NCBI RefSeq assembly: GCF_025370775.1
Contig: NZ_JAMXEX010000003.1
Location: forward strand, 124,001 to 188,000
Direction: 5' to 3'
DNA: 64,000 nt
Source of the DNA: Ancylothrix sp. D3o
GTDB taxonomy: Bacteria > Cyanobacteriota > Cyanobacteriia > Cyanobacteriales > Oscillatoriaceae
Shown here piece after piece: positions 38,901-47,609 of the stretch (its first letter is position 1; each line of letters starts with the position of its first letter). The translations under genes were made by a program, and so were the position numbers. The notes under the pieces are model-generated. The model saw only the letters and a list, made by a program, of their open reading frames with translations. It searched no databases and was not told the DNA's origin.

Positions 38901-39054
38901 AGCCCAGCGACGTTTGGAAGAATTAAAGCTGCAAGCTCAAAAGTCTGCTGAAGAAACTCGCAAGGCGGCTGAGTCTGCCTCTTGGTGGTTGTTCTTTACG
39001 GCTTTGGTGTCGGCAATTGCCGGTGCCGGTGCCGGTTTTCTGGCGGTGCTCTAA
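35944..39054 (+). CDS. Giant membrane protein with eight tandem repeats of about 98 aa
   Basis: The 1036-residue protein has two or three N-terminal membrane helices (about 35-65, 95-120, 125-165) split by a DNDKDKDDDSD acidic loop, and one C-terminal helix at the last 25 residues after a coiled coil. Between them lie eight repeats starting near residues 217, 308, 412, 508, 606, 704, 802 and 900. The last five recur at exactly 98 residues. Each repeat has a YLRSTGKxELxPEGIKRDL start, a LLxDPxxG turn and SxRxDxSxxxxNxIID helices. No enzymatic motif. I do not recognise a characterised family; a cytoplasmic scaffold anchored at both ends to a membrane is the simplest reading. Confidence 0.9.
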   Translation: MFQITKIITEVSTGQLWLAELLSGERIGTAETAARTFSGPEFLVALLSGVVLAFAFQLLFTNLSVAAGITYLGRKGDDNDKDKDDDSDFGSTIRKVSNGVGIWTVVSVSVAIFFASLLAVKLSLVSSPWLGAILGLVIWGTYFCLLVWVSSTTVGSLVGSVVNSATAGFQALLGTATAALGAKAASNQVVSTAKDAAAAVRRELTAGFDPNSLRDNVEDYLSGIKPPDLDLQKIRTQFENLLNDPQLKEVVSSGGIANIDRQTFVDLVSARSDLSKRDINRIVDQLEKAWKQVGSQLQQPADNLSALVNYLKSANPSDLLSDQLGSRVDTVVNELKKRGQSQNPTMMSQAGTLALNTLMGVVLGRTDLSDLDAQTVINKLKEATDQVTTKVDQATTAVTQPIRPYSTIRADVDNYLLNTHSWQMNTTTVAPDFRDVLYDPDADPGTIRREVEQLNRPYFVEKLASRGLFTQAKIKELADTMEAVRREILYVVSAAEEEEKAVQLRDKVEDYIRFTPKENLTSGAIEQNFRPILQDPHISFEQLQNRLRPFDRPTLLQILSTRQDLTANETNSILLNLEHSRDLVLNESQELQEQANTQLVAVRQKLESYLRSTGKTELSPEGIKRDLQTLFNDPQAGMWALRARFSNFDRDTLVQLLAQRPDLSQEEANQIIDRIESNWNSVVYAPQAVADKAKEQYDKVTSAITDYLRSTGKEELNPEGIRRDLTKLLTDPKTGALSLRDRLSHVDRDTLVKLLSQRQDISETQVNEIIDSVQDTIANLIRAPRRVAKRVQQQVRDFPSTLYDYLRNTGKDELNPEAIKRDLQLLLHDPSVGAHSLGERLSHFDRSTFVALLSQRPDISEQEANRIADQIFAVRDSIVMQIQKIQDRVKSVIDGILARIRDYLNSLDRPELNYDGIRRDVRKLFYDPQAGFDALRDRLSHFNRDTLVAIMSSREDISEADANRIIDQIDGARTNVLQRAESLQMEAQRRLEELKLQAQKSAEETRKAAESASWWLFFTALVSAIAGAGAGFLAVL

Positions 39055-39616
39055 GGGCTGTTACCTCCGTAAAGTCCCATTGGTATGAAATTTTGTCGAA
39101 GCGGGTGTGAGGTTTTGAAAAATCCCACGTCCCCGCCAACAGAAGGGAGAGACTTTACTCCCTTCTTTTTTTATTGTTTTCGCCGGCTGTCGATTAGTCT
39201 TGACTGCATTTTCTACAAAAAATAATTCAGATATCGGTTTTGAATCTCCTGCCGCCGCTGGGACTTTTGGCGCCCTCATATCTAAAATCTAGCCTTCTCG
39301 CCTCTTAAATTTTTTCGGACTTCCGCCCATCCCCCCTAGGTTCAATTGAAAAATTGTCGGTTTGTCAACTAGATATCTACGCAAAACCCCCCAATAAGCC
39401 TCTAAAGCGCGTTTGTCCTGTTTTTGTTTACTGCCAACCTCGCAAAGATTGCCGCTGAGTTATTTTTTCCCTCTTGCCAGATTTCTGCCCTGTCACTTCT
39501 CTAAAATCATTCGTTAGAGCGAGCATACAAGCTCAGCGACTTGTGGTAATGTTGAGATAACCGTCTTGATGATGGTTAATGTTTATCTCTATTCTTTTTG
39601 TGTTGCCCTGTGATCT
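39055..39616. other. Intergenic region, terminator then promoter area
   Basis: Apart from the terminator at 39141, no gene is supported. A 72-residue minus frame at 39061-39279 spans the terminator and is rejected. The last 100 bases, with a GTTGAGATAACCGTCTTGATG stretch and AT-rich sequence, probably hold the DUF2294 promoter. Confidence 0.4.
39141..39175 (+). terminator. Terminator of the BON/repeat-protein operon
   Basis: AGAAGGGAG (39141-39149) and CTCCCTTCT (39159-39167) form a perfect 9-base stem, 9-base loop, followed by seven T with few interruptions. It lies 86 bases beyond the stop codon of the giant repeat protein. Confidence 0.9.
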
Positions 39617-40024
39617 ATGCCAGACGATTCAACTCTTACTCGCGGCCAACTTGAGCGGGCTCTCTCGCAGCGTATCCTGGCTTTGTACCGCCACCAATTA
39701 GGACATAAGCCTGGGAAAGTTGACTGCCAAATTTGTGATGATAAAATTTCAATTGTTTTGGAGGATTCAATTACAAAACCTGAGCAATTGTTAGCAGAAA
39801 ATGGTCAGGAAGAATTAGCTAAGCAAGTCCGCTCCGAGTTAAATGATATGATTCAAGTCCAACTTAAAGAACTTTTGGAGGAATTGTTAAATATTCCTGT
39901 ACTAGATTTGCTCACTAACGCTAAGATAGACACCGGTCGCACCGGCACCATTGCGGTGTTAGAAAGAGCCCCTCAGTTTCGGGAACGTCCTTCAGGCTCT
40001 CCAGCTAAAAGAGAACCCTCCTGA
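39617..40024 (+). CDS. DUF2294 domain-containing protein
   Basis: The 135-residue protein shows the DUF2294 pattern: RGQLERALSQRILALYRHQLGHKPGKVDCQIC near the N-terminus, VLEDSITKPEQLLAE and a C-terminal LLTNAKIDTGRTGTIAVLER. The family is small, soluble and of unknown biochemical role, common in cyanobacteria and some Gram-positives. The last 20 bases overlap the 3' end of the convergent response-regulator gene, so the two transcripts are antisense at their ends. Confidence 0.85.
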   Translation: MPDDSTLTRGQLERALSQRILALYRHQLGHKPGKVDCQICDDKISIVLEDSITKPEQLLAENGQEELAKQVRSELNDMIQVQLKELLEELLNIPVLDLLTNAKIDTGRTGTIAVLERAPQFRERPSGSPAKREPS

Positions 40025-40454
40025 AACTTAACTGGGCATTTACAACTGCTTCAAGGTCTTCTAATAGATAGGGCTTGCTTAGATAGCCAGCGCAACCGGC
40101 TTGTAGTATTCGCTGCCGGTCTTCTTGTTGTGCTAGTGCGGTGACTGCTACCACTGGAATTTTCAGGGTAGTTGGGTTGTTTCTGAGCCGACCTATCAAC
40201 TCTAATCCGTGAATATCGGGTAAGAGAATATCGGACAAAATTAAGTCTGGTTGGTGGTTTTGGGCCAAAAAAAGCGCCGTTAGACCGTCTGCTGCTAAGA
40301 GTGATTCACAGCCAAACAAATCTAAAAATTGAGCCATGAGGTACAAGTTGTCTTCGTCGTCATCCACCGCCAAAACTAACGGGGTTCTGCCAACAAATTC
40401 GAGGCCGATCTTCAAACGGGGGTCGAACGCCATAGTCGGGTGAGTGCAATTCAT
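40005..40454 (-). CDS. Stand-alone response regulator (REC domain)
   Basis: The 149-residue protein is one receiver domain with a short N-terminal extension. The acidic pocket is DDDED (31-35), the phospho-acceptor D75 (LILSDILLPD), the switch T105 (VAVTAL) and K127 (YLSKPY). There is no output domain, so it works CheY-like or passes phosphate on to a partner. No histidine kinase gene is nearby. The ATG at 40454 has AGGAGG twelve bases upstream; an ATG seven codons later would still leave a full domain. Confidence 0.9.
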   Translation of the reverse strand: MNCTHPTMAFDPRLKIGLEFVGRTPLVLAVDDDEDNLYLMAQFLDLFGCESLLAADGLTALFLAQNHQPDLILSDILLPDIHGLELIGRLRNNPTTLKIPVVAVTALAQQEDRQRILQAGCAGYLSKPYLLEDLEAVVNAQLSFRRVLF

Positions 40455-41045
40455 TTACGAGCAAGTCCTCCTTGATCACAGGAATCTTGACGAGGCACTC
40501 TTGAAGCGGCGAGCAGGCGCTTGCAACAGATTGGCTCGTATCTAAATCAAGCTCATTGATAGGTCTTGCCGGTGCTAAGTTATGCCCAAAGGAAGACGCA
40601 ATCTAAGCTAACTCTATTCAATTTTCACATCTCTGTTAACGCAGACTCTATAAAAATAACATTAAATTATAAAGTTTGTTGTCGGCTGTCAAGCAATATT
40701 TCTGGCCTTTTTGATTGTTGAGATTCGTTCTTAAATTCACTAGGCCGTCGATTTAGCGCTGAGTTGGTATGTTTGGATACACATTCTCACTGAAAACAAG
40801 AGCTATTTAATGAGTTCCCCCTCTAGGGTGATTCCCGCTGCGGCACTTTTTGAGTTTAATAGAGCTAACAGCTTGCTTTATTTCGGGAGCCTTGAATTTA
40901 TCTCAGGCTCTCAAAATCTGTTTAACCTTTTTTTGTTAGAAAATCTTTAGACTTTTGTAGGGGCTTGCTGCCCATTTTTTCGCTAAAAACAAATTAATTG
41001 GGGGCTTTTGAGTAGTGATAAGAAAAAAGAAGAGGAGGAGTTAAT
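40455..41045. other. Divergent intergenic region upstream of dps
   Basis: No gene is visible in 591 bases. A GAGCCT (40887) / AGGCTC (40905) inverted repeat with a 12-base gap lies 140 bases before dps and could be an operator or attenuator. The end of the region has a purine-rich AGAAGAGGAGGAG ribosome binding site for dps. Confidence 0.4.
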
Positions 41046-41552
41046 ATGACGTTTAACTCTTGGGAGAATTTGCCCGCATTTTCGGAAATAAATTTAGGAA
41101 TTGGATCAGAAAAACGGCAAGAAGTCGCGGCTGGACTCTCTAGGGTTTTAGCAGATAGTTATACGCTTTACCTGAAGACTTATAACTTTTGCTGGAATGT
41201 GAGAGGGCCATTGTTTATTGTGCTGCATCAGTTGTTTGAGCAACAGCACGCACAACTGGGAGATGCTCTGCAAAAAATTGCCGAGCGCATCCGCACGTTA
41301 GGATTTCCAACACCGGCTACTTTTGCTGAATTTTCGAGCTTGAGTGTAATTCAAGAAACTGAGGGGATACTGTCAGCAGAAAAAATGATTTGCTCCTTAA
41401 TAGAAGGGCATGAGACTTTGGTACGCACAGTGCGCTCGGTGTTGCGTTTGGCACAGCAAGCTGATGATCAAGTGACCGCGCTTATGTTAATTCAGCAAAT
41501 GCAAATATATGAAAAAAATGCTTGGATTTTGCGAACTTTGTTAGAAGGTTAA
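41046..41552 (+). CDS. dps: Dps family protein with altered ferroxidase ligands
   Basis: The 168-residue protein has the ferritin-like Dps fold: KTYNFCWNVRGPLFIVLHQLFEQQH (44-68) and IAERIRTLG (78-86). Aligned to E. coli Dps (H51, H63, D67, D78, E82), the positions hold C49, H61, E65, Q76 and E80 with identical spacing; W50 is kept. So a histidine and an aspartate of the intersubunit iron site are replaced. Canonical Dps oxidises Fe(II) with peroxide and protects DNA. Here iron oxidation may be weak or use a different metal centre, as in other atypical cyanobacterial Dps forms. An excellent GGAGGAG precedes the ATG. Confidence 0.85.
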   Translation: MTFNSWENLPAFSEINLGIGSEKRQEVAAGLSRVLADSYTLYLKTYNFCWNVRGPLFIVLHQLFEQQHAQLGDALQKIAERIRTLGFPTPATFAEFSSLSVIQETEGILSAEKMICSLIEGHETLVRTVRSVLRLAQQADDQVTALMLIQQMQIYEKNAWILRTLLEG

Positions 41553-41876
41553 GCTTAAAAAAATCGGCCCGCCTTGAGAAAATACCTCTATCCCTAAAAA
41601 AGACGACTAGGGAAGGTGAAAATAAATCTTTTACGACTTGATTCTGAGGCGAGGGGGGTAGGGGCAAGAGGTGAGATGGCGCTCAACACTAAATAGATAT
41701 TTCTTTTGGTTATTTCCCTAGAGGGATTCGGGCAAGGGCAAGCAAGCGTTAGAAATATGAATATAGCCGACCAGGTTCAAAATGCCGGTGGAAACTGAGC
41801 AAAATAACTTAATACTATCGGCTGATTGGGAAATTTTTATTGTCCATCATTCTCGAAGTTTAATAGGTAATAACGC
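41553..41876. other. Intergenic region
   Basis: 324 bases between dps and the DUF2231 gene without a gene, repeat or clear terminator. A 61-residue frame on the minus strand overlapping the end of dps was not accepted. Confidence 0.35.
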
Positions 41877-42419
41877 ATGGAAACAACCGAACGCAACACT
41901 ACACCTTACCCAAATATTCCGCCGGTGATTGAAACCCATAACAGTGAATATCACGACACCGGCATTCCCAGTAGCGTTAACATTGCCGGTCATCCGCTGC
42001 ACCCAGCAATTGTACTTTTTCCGATTGCTTTTTTAGTGGGCGCCTTTGGCACGGATGTCGGCTATTGGTTAACCAAAGATCCTTTCTGGGCAAGAGCTTC
42101 GATTTGGTTGATTGGTAGCGGTTTTGTGGCCGGTATTGCAGCGGCTATCACCGGCTTTCTGGACTTTTTTAAAGTTAAACGAGTGCGCCAACGTAGCGCC
42201 GGCTGGCTTCACATGGGGGGTAATGTTGCGGTGATGGTTTTGTCCCTAATTAGCTGGATTATGCGCCTGGATAACACCGCTGGTTTTATTGTGCCTTGGG
42301 GTTTAGGCATTTCTTTAGTGGTGGCAACTTTGTTGGGAATTACCGGCTGGTTTGGTGGCGAGTTAAGTTTCCGTCACAAAGTCGGTGTGATTGGCACCAG
42401 CAGCCACTATGATTCTTAG
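41877..42419 (+). CDS. DUF2231 membrane protein
   Basis: The 180-residue protein has a hydrophilic N-terminus (1-35) and four membrane helices. It carries the DUF2231 signature NIAGHPLHPAIVLFPIAFLVGAFGTDVGYW with two conserved His (about residues 39-42) and a later GWLHMGGNVAVMVLS. The His pairs resemble haem or metal ligands, but no redox role is proven for the family. It lies in a run of plus-strand genes with Dps upstream and DUF3891 downstream, each with its own terminator or ribosome binding site. Confidence 0.85.
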   Translation: METTERNTTPYPNIPPVIETHNSEYHDTGIPSSVNIAGHPLHPAIVLFPIAFLVGAFGTDVGYWLTKDPFWARASIWLIGSGFVAGIAAAITGFLDFFKVKRVRQRSAGWLHMGGNVAVMVLSLISWIMRLDNTAGFIVPWGLGISLVVATLLGITGWFGGELSFRHKVGVIGTSSHYDS

Positions 42420-42440
42420 TTTTTGTTGAGTTCAATCTTT

Positions 42441-42483
42441 AGGATGAAGGCAAAAAGTTAAATTTATATCTTCATCCTTTTTT
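42441..42483 (+). terminator. Terminator of the DUF2231 gene
   Basis: AGGATGAAG (42441-42449) and CTTCATCCT (42470-42478) form a perfect 9-base stem with a 20-base loop, followed by a run of six T. It lies 21 bases past the stop codon. Confidence 0.8.
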
Positions 42484-42519
42484 CCTGAAAAAACCAAACA
42501 ATAGCTAGAGGAGGTTAGT

Positions 42520-43023
42520 ATGAATTACGCTGAGTTGTTGATGATAAAAACTGTTCGTTTAGTAACAATTCTTTCTGGGAGTTTGCTGTTTGGTGTGCTG
42601 GGGAGTTCTCTGGCCGGTGTGGCTGAGGAGCCTATGAATTCTCAGCCAATGAGGCAGCAAACCGAGCCAGGAGCGAGTCTTCCTTTGCCTGAGCAGCAAC
42701 AAGGAGCGATGTTGCGGGTGATGCCGGTGGATGGTCAATTGATCGTAAAACTCATTAACCAAACTGGCGATCCGATTACTTATCAAGTTGTGGAAGATAC
42801 CAAACCCCGCTTTCTTTCTGCTGATGGAGAAGTGCGGCTGACAGATTTAAAAGCGCCGCTGACTTTGACTTTTCATCGTCCGAATGGTGGACTGATTTCT
42901 GTGAGTTCACAGCCTTCTTCTGAAGCCGGAGTTTTGGAAGTGATGCTCAATCAAACAAGCAATTTGAGCGCCGATAAAAACGCTTTAGTTGTAGAAACAA
43001 ATGGCTTGGTTTTTGTGTATTAA
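42520..43023 (+). CDS. Secreted hypothetical protein, 167 aa
   Basis: An AGAGGAGG ribosome binding site precedes the ATG at 42520. The N-terminus has a signal peptide (about 1-34: basic MIKTVR then a hydrophobic run ending GSSLAGVA). A Gln/Pro-rich stretch (40-60) leads to a small beta-sandwich-like domain of about 100 residues: GQLIVKLINQTGDPITYQVVEDTKPRFLSADGEVRLTDLKAPLTLTF. No Cys for lipidation at the cleavage site. Exported to the periplasm; the domain resembles an Ig-like fold in outline only. Family not recognised. Confidence 0.75.
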   Translation: MNYAELLMIKTVRLVTILSGSLLFGVLGSSLAGVAEEPMNSQPMRQQTEPGASLPLPEQQQGAMLRVMPVDGQLIVKLINQTGDPITYQVVEDTKPRFLSADGEVRLTDLKAPLTLTFHRPNGGLISVSSQPSSEAGVLEVMLNQTSNLSADKNALVVETNGLVFVY

Positions 43024-43133
43024 TTCCGCTTGCAGCTAATCAAAGCAAGGAAAGTTTTAAGAAGAATTTAATTTTTGATTAGCTGCTCCAAAAGAATCTA
43101 AATATTTTCACACCGAAGAGAGAAAATTTCACT

Positions 43134-43859
43134 ATGATTGTTAATTTGATAGAGACGGGCTGGGAAATTATTTACCATCGCGCTCATGCTTTGCTGGCTG
43201 CTCAAATAGCCGGTGAGTGGAACAGAGAAAATTCTCCGCCTCGTTTATATGAAACTGTGGCGGCTATTTCTCATCACGATGATTTGGAGAAGGAATGGGA
43301 AGGAAATCATTTAACTTCTGCCGGTGCTCCTTTAGATTTTACTTTGCAGACAGACTTTGATCTTCCGAAGATGAAAAACTTTACCCAAAATGCTCGCTAT
43401 CGGGGCCGGTGGGTGGCTTTGTTGATTTCGATGCACATGAGTTTTATTAATGAAGTCCAACGCGGAGAATTCCCGGAGCTTGATGAGTTTCTTGATGAGC
43501 AATTAGAAAATCAAAAAAAATGGCGCGAAGAGTTAGGAATTACGAAAGAGGAAGGGGCTCGATATTATGCGTTTTTTCGCTGGTGTGACCGGCTTTCTTT
43601 AATTCTCTGTCAGCGCAAATTACCGGATCGTGAGCGTTCTTTGGAAATTACAACTTGGCCCGATGGCATACGCTATGAAGTGATGCAGCGTCAAGATCAG
43701 ACGGTGACGGTAACACCTTGGCCTTTTGAAAAAAAAGAGTTTACGCTGAATGTAGAAGCGTCTAATCTTGAGCAAATTAAGTTTGAAAGTAGCAATGAAC
43801 TCACGGAAGCTTTGCTAACGGCACCAATCCAGGTTTTAGAATGGAATTTTGTTAAGTGA
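43134..43859 (+). CDS. DUF3891 family protein
   Basis: The 241-residue soluble protein has the DUF3891 layout: WEIIYHRAHALLAAQIAGEW at the start, AAISHHDDLEKEWEG near residue 47, LLISMHMSFI and RYYAFFRWCDRLSLILCQ. The H...HHDD...H...D pattern resembles the metal-binding residues of HD-domain phosphohydrolases, but activity has not been shown. AGAGAGAAAA precedes the ATG. It is followed by a terminator and looks monocistronic. Confidence 0.85.
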   Translation: MIVNLIETGWEIIYHRAHALLAAQIAGEWNRENSPPRLYETVAAISHHDDLEKEWEGNHLTSAGAPLDFTLQTDFDLPKMKNFTQNARYRGRWVALLISMHMSFINEVQRGEFPELDEFLDEQLENQKKWREELGITKEEGARYYAFFRWCDRLSLILCQRKLPDRERSLEITTWPDGIRYEVMQRQDQTVTVTPWPFEKKEFTLNVEASNLEQIKFESSNELTEALLTAPIQVLEWNFVK

Positions 43860-43898
43860 TGGGCAATTGCTGACTTTGTAGGAAAATTAAGATTTGGA

Positions 43899-43929
43899 GG
43901 CTGGGTTATTAACCCAGTCTATTTTTTTT
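43899..43929 (+). terminator. Terminator of the DUF3891 gene
   Basis: CTGGGTT (43901-43907) and AACCCAG (43911-43917) with ATT loop, followed by a T tract of eight. It lies 40 bases after the stop codon. Confidence 0.85.
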
Positions 43930-44035
43930 GCTAGCAGAAAGAGTCCGAAAAAGGCTGTTTCTAAAAAAAGCTGGGTTTTTAACCTAGCGCAGTCACCAGA
44001 AAAAAGTTATAGTTATGGCGATAATTGTGGGGTAA

Positions 44036-45151
<1,116 letters not shown>

Positions 45152-45231
45152 GGGGGTTTTTTAACCGCAGATATAAAGCAGGCAGGATGCCTGCTCCACA
45201 GATGGGTTTATGGTTTTTTGTTGTTAGGTAA

Positions 45232-46089
45232 ATGGTGAATGTTATGTCTGGGTTGGTAAATTTAGTTAGTGAAAGTTTGTGTTTTGGTGGGAAGGTTGGT
45301 TTTTATAGCCATCTCTCTTCCTGTTGTGGTTGTGAGATGCGGTTTGGGGTTTTTGTTCCTCCCCAGGCTCAGGAAAAACGGGTGCCGGTGCTTTATTTTT
45401 TGTCGGGTTTGACTTCGACGGAAGAAAATTTTTTGATGAAGTCTGGGGTGCAAAAATATGCGGCTGAATATGGTTTGATGATTGTTGCACCGGATACGAG
45501 TCCTCGTAATACGGGTACGCCTGGTGAGGATGATGATTGGAATTTGGGAACGGGTGCCGGTTTTTATGTTGATGCGACGGCGGAACCTTGGAATAAACAT
45601 TATCAAATGTACAGTTATGTGGTAAAAGAGTTGCCTGGGGTTATTGCGGAGAATTTCCCAGCCCAAACAGAAAAGCAAGGGATTTTTGGGCATTCAATGG
45701 GGGGACATGGGGCGCTTATTTGTGCTTTGAGAAACCCGAATCAATATAAGTCGGTTTCTGCTTTTGCACCGATAGCGTCGCCGATTGCTTCTGAGTGGGG
45801 ACAAAAGATTTTTGGCAGCTATTTAGGGGTAAATCAAGAGGCTTGGCGTGAGTATGATGCGAGTGAGTTGGTGTTAAGTCATCGGTATCCGGGGACTATT
45901 TTAATTGATCAAGGTACGAAGGATGATTATCTGGCTCAGTTATTGCCCCAAAAGTTTGAGGAAGCCTGTAAAAAAGCCGGTCAATCTCTGACATTAAGGA
46001 TGCAAAAAGGTTATAATCATAGCTACTACTTTGTAGCGACCTTTATAGAAGACCACATCCGCCACCACGCCGGCATTTTAGGCTCCTAA
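45232..46089 (+). CDS. fghA: S-formylglutathione hydrolase
   Basis: The 285-residue alpha/beta hydrolase has FLSGLTSTEENF near residue 57-68, nucleophile S155 in GHSMGGHGAL, a catalytic Asp in LIDQGTKDD and His in YNHSYYF. It cleaves S-formylglutathione to formate and glutathione, completing the path started by the dehydrogenase upstream. The start may be the ATG at 45232 or the one at 45244. No formate dehydrogenase gene is nearby, so formate would be handled elsewhere. Confidence 0.95.
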   Translation: MVNVMSGLVNLVSESLCFGGKVGFYSHLSSCCGCEMRFGVFVPPQAQEKRVPVLYFLSGLTSTEENFLMKSGVQKYAAEYGLMIVAPDTSPRNTGTPGEDDDWNLGTGAGFYVDATAEPWNKHYQMYSYVVKELPGVIAENFPAQTEKQGIFGHSMGGHGALICALRNPNQYKSVSAFAPIASPIASEWGQKIFGSYLGVNQEAWREYDASELVLSHRYPGTILIDQGTKDDYLAQLLPQKFEEACKKAGQSLTLRMQKGYNHSYYFVATFIEDHIRHHAGILGS

Positions 46090-46152
46090 ATTTTGATTAA
46101 AATCCTCACCCAAACATAAAATTTATCTGCTATAGGCTGCGGTTAAAAAACC

Positions 46153-46506
46153 ATGAAAAACAAACATACATGGCTAATCATAACAACTCTGATTTTCTTG
46201 CTATTATGGCAACAAAGACAGCCAGCAATCGCACAACCTGGAGTCGATTCGCGTGTTAGCAGATTGGAGTCAGAAATTGCTAGTTTGAGAGGGCAAGTTA
46301 GTCAATTGCAATCGCAAGTTTATCGTCTGAGTAATCGTGCTGATCCTGGGGGAACGGCACCTCGTGTGGAGGCTCCTGAACCGCAATATAGTCCACCAAA
46401 TTATATTTCTAAATCGATGTTTGATCGCCTGGCTACTTTGGTGATTGAATTGAAAGAACGGATGGATACAATTGAGCAGCGAGTGAGGGTTTTGGAGAAA
46501 AGATGA
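46153..46506 (+). CDS. Small exported coiled-coil protein
   Basis: The 117-residue protein has a signal-peptide-like N-terminus (KNKHTWLIITTLIFLLLWQ, cleavage near 27 after AIA), then a heptad-patterned coiled coil RVSRLESEIASLRGQVSQLQSQVYRLSNR (about 33-61). A Pro-rich linker and a second coiled coil at the C-terminus (LATLVIELKERMDTIEQRVRVLE) follow. Probably periplasmic and oligomeric. It is followed at 53 bases by the prohibitin-like gene, with an own promoter between. Family not recognised. Confidence 0.75.
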   Translation: MKNKHTWLIITTLIFLLLWQQRQPAIAQPGVDSRVSRLESEIASLRGQVSQLQSQVYRLSNRADPGGTAPRVEAPEPQYSPPNYISKSMFDRLATLVIELKERMDTIEQRVRVLEKR

Positions 46507-46521
46507 GACGGAAAATTTTAG

Positions 46522-46530
46522 TGTTATAAT
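46522..46530 (+). promoter_or_regulatory. Extended -10 promoter element
   Basis: GTGTTATAAT ends at 46530, an extended -10 (TGnTATAAT) 30 bases before the ATG of the prohibitin-like gene. No good -35 is seen, as is usual for extended -10 promoters. The prohibitin gene would then have a short A-rich leader without a clear ribosome binding site. Confidence 0.4.
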
Positions 46531-46559
46531 AAAACTTGTCTTGCAATTAAGATAAAAAA

Positions 46560-47414
46560 ATGAAAAACCAGTACGGGACAAATTGGCAAACGATAATTTT
46601 GGGAATTTTAGCAGCCTTGGTTCTTTTCTTGGGGTTAGATTCTTATGTGATTATTAACCCAGGGGAAGCCGGTGTGCTGAGTATTTTAGGAAAAGCAACA
46701 GACGGGGCTTTATTAGAGGGAATTCATGTGAAACCGCCGTTTATTTCTAAGGCGGATGTTTATGATGTAACGGTGCAGAAATTTGAGGTGCCGGCCCAAA
46801 GTTCAACGAAAGACTTACAGGAGTTATCGGCGAGGTTTGCCATTAACTTTCGGTTAGATCCAACGCAGGTGGTAGAAATTAGAAGAAAACAAGGCACTTT
46901 AGAAAATTTGGTCTCAAAAATAATTGCCCCACAAACACAAGAATCGTTTAAAATTGCCGCTGCTTTGAGAACGGTTGAAGAAGCAATTACAAAAAGAAAT
47001 CAACTTAAAGAAGACTTTGATTTTGCTTTGGGGCAACGATTAGAAAAGTATGGGATTATTGTCTTAGATACAAGTGTGGTGGATTTAGCTTTTTCGCCAG
47101 AGTTTGCAAGAGCAGTGGAAGAAAAACAAATTGCTGAACAACGCGCACAAAGAGCGGTTTATATTGCTCAAGAGGCGGAACAAGAAGCGCAGGCGGATAT
47201 TAATCGTGCTCAAGGGAAAGCGGAGGCGCAAAGGTTGCTTGCGGAAACGTTAAAGGCGCAGGGAGGACAGTTAGTTTTGCAAAAAGAAGCAATTGAGGCG
47301 TGGCGAAATGGCGGTGCTCAAATGCCAAAAGTTTTGGTGATGGGTGGTGAGAAAAATAATATGCCACCGTTTTTGTTTAATTTGAATAACCTTCAAGATG
47401 AGGTTGGTAAATAG
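46560..47414 (+). CDS. Prohibitin-like SPFH/Band 7 protein
   Basis: The 284-residue protein has one N-terminal membrane helix (14-32) and an SPFH domain with the prohibitin start NPGEAGVLSILGKATDGALLEGIHVKPPF. A long helix rich in Ala/Glu/Gln (about 185-245: EEKQIAEQRAQRAVYIAQEAEQEAQADINRAQGKAEAQ) provides ring-like oligomerisation. It matches cyanobacterial prohibitins thought to scaffold membrane proteases such as FtsH. There is no protease gene nearby. The C-terminus NMPPFLFNL is typical. Confidence 0.9.
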   Translation: MKNQYGTNWQTIILGILAALVLFLGLDSYVIINPGEAGVLSILGKATDGALLEGIHVKPPFISKADVYDVTVQKFEVPAQSSTKDLQELSARFAINFRLDPTQVVEIRRKQGTLENLVSKIIAPQTQESFKIAAALRTVEEAITKRNQLKEDFDFALGQRLEKYGIIVLDTSVVDLAFSPEFARAVEEKQIAEQRAQRAVYIAQEAEQEAQADINRAQGKAEAQRLLAETLKAQGGQLVLQKEAIEAWRNGGAQMPKVLVMGGEKNNMPPFLFNLNNLQDEVGK

Positions 47415-47609
47415 AATTAAGTAAAATTAGAAACTGGGTTTTTAAAAATACCAGCTTTGAACTTTGAAGGCTGGCGAAAAACCCGGTTTCTCCAACGCCG
47501 TGCTTAAATCTTAAAGATGAAAAAGTTGGGTTTGGCAACCCAAACAACAATGATTAATGGCTCCAAATGAGTGATAATAGAATAAGAGTCTGTAGCGCAT
47601 AGAAACGAA

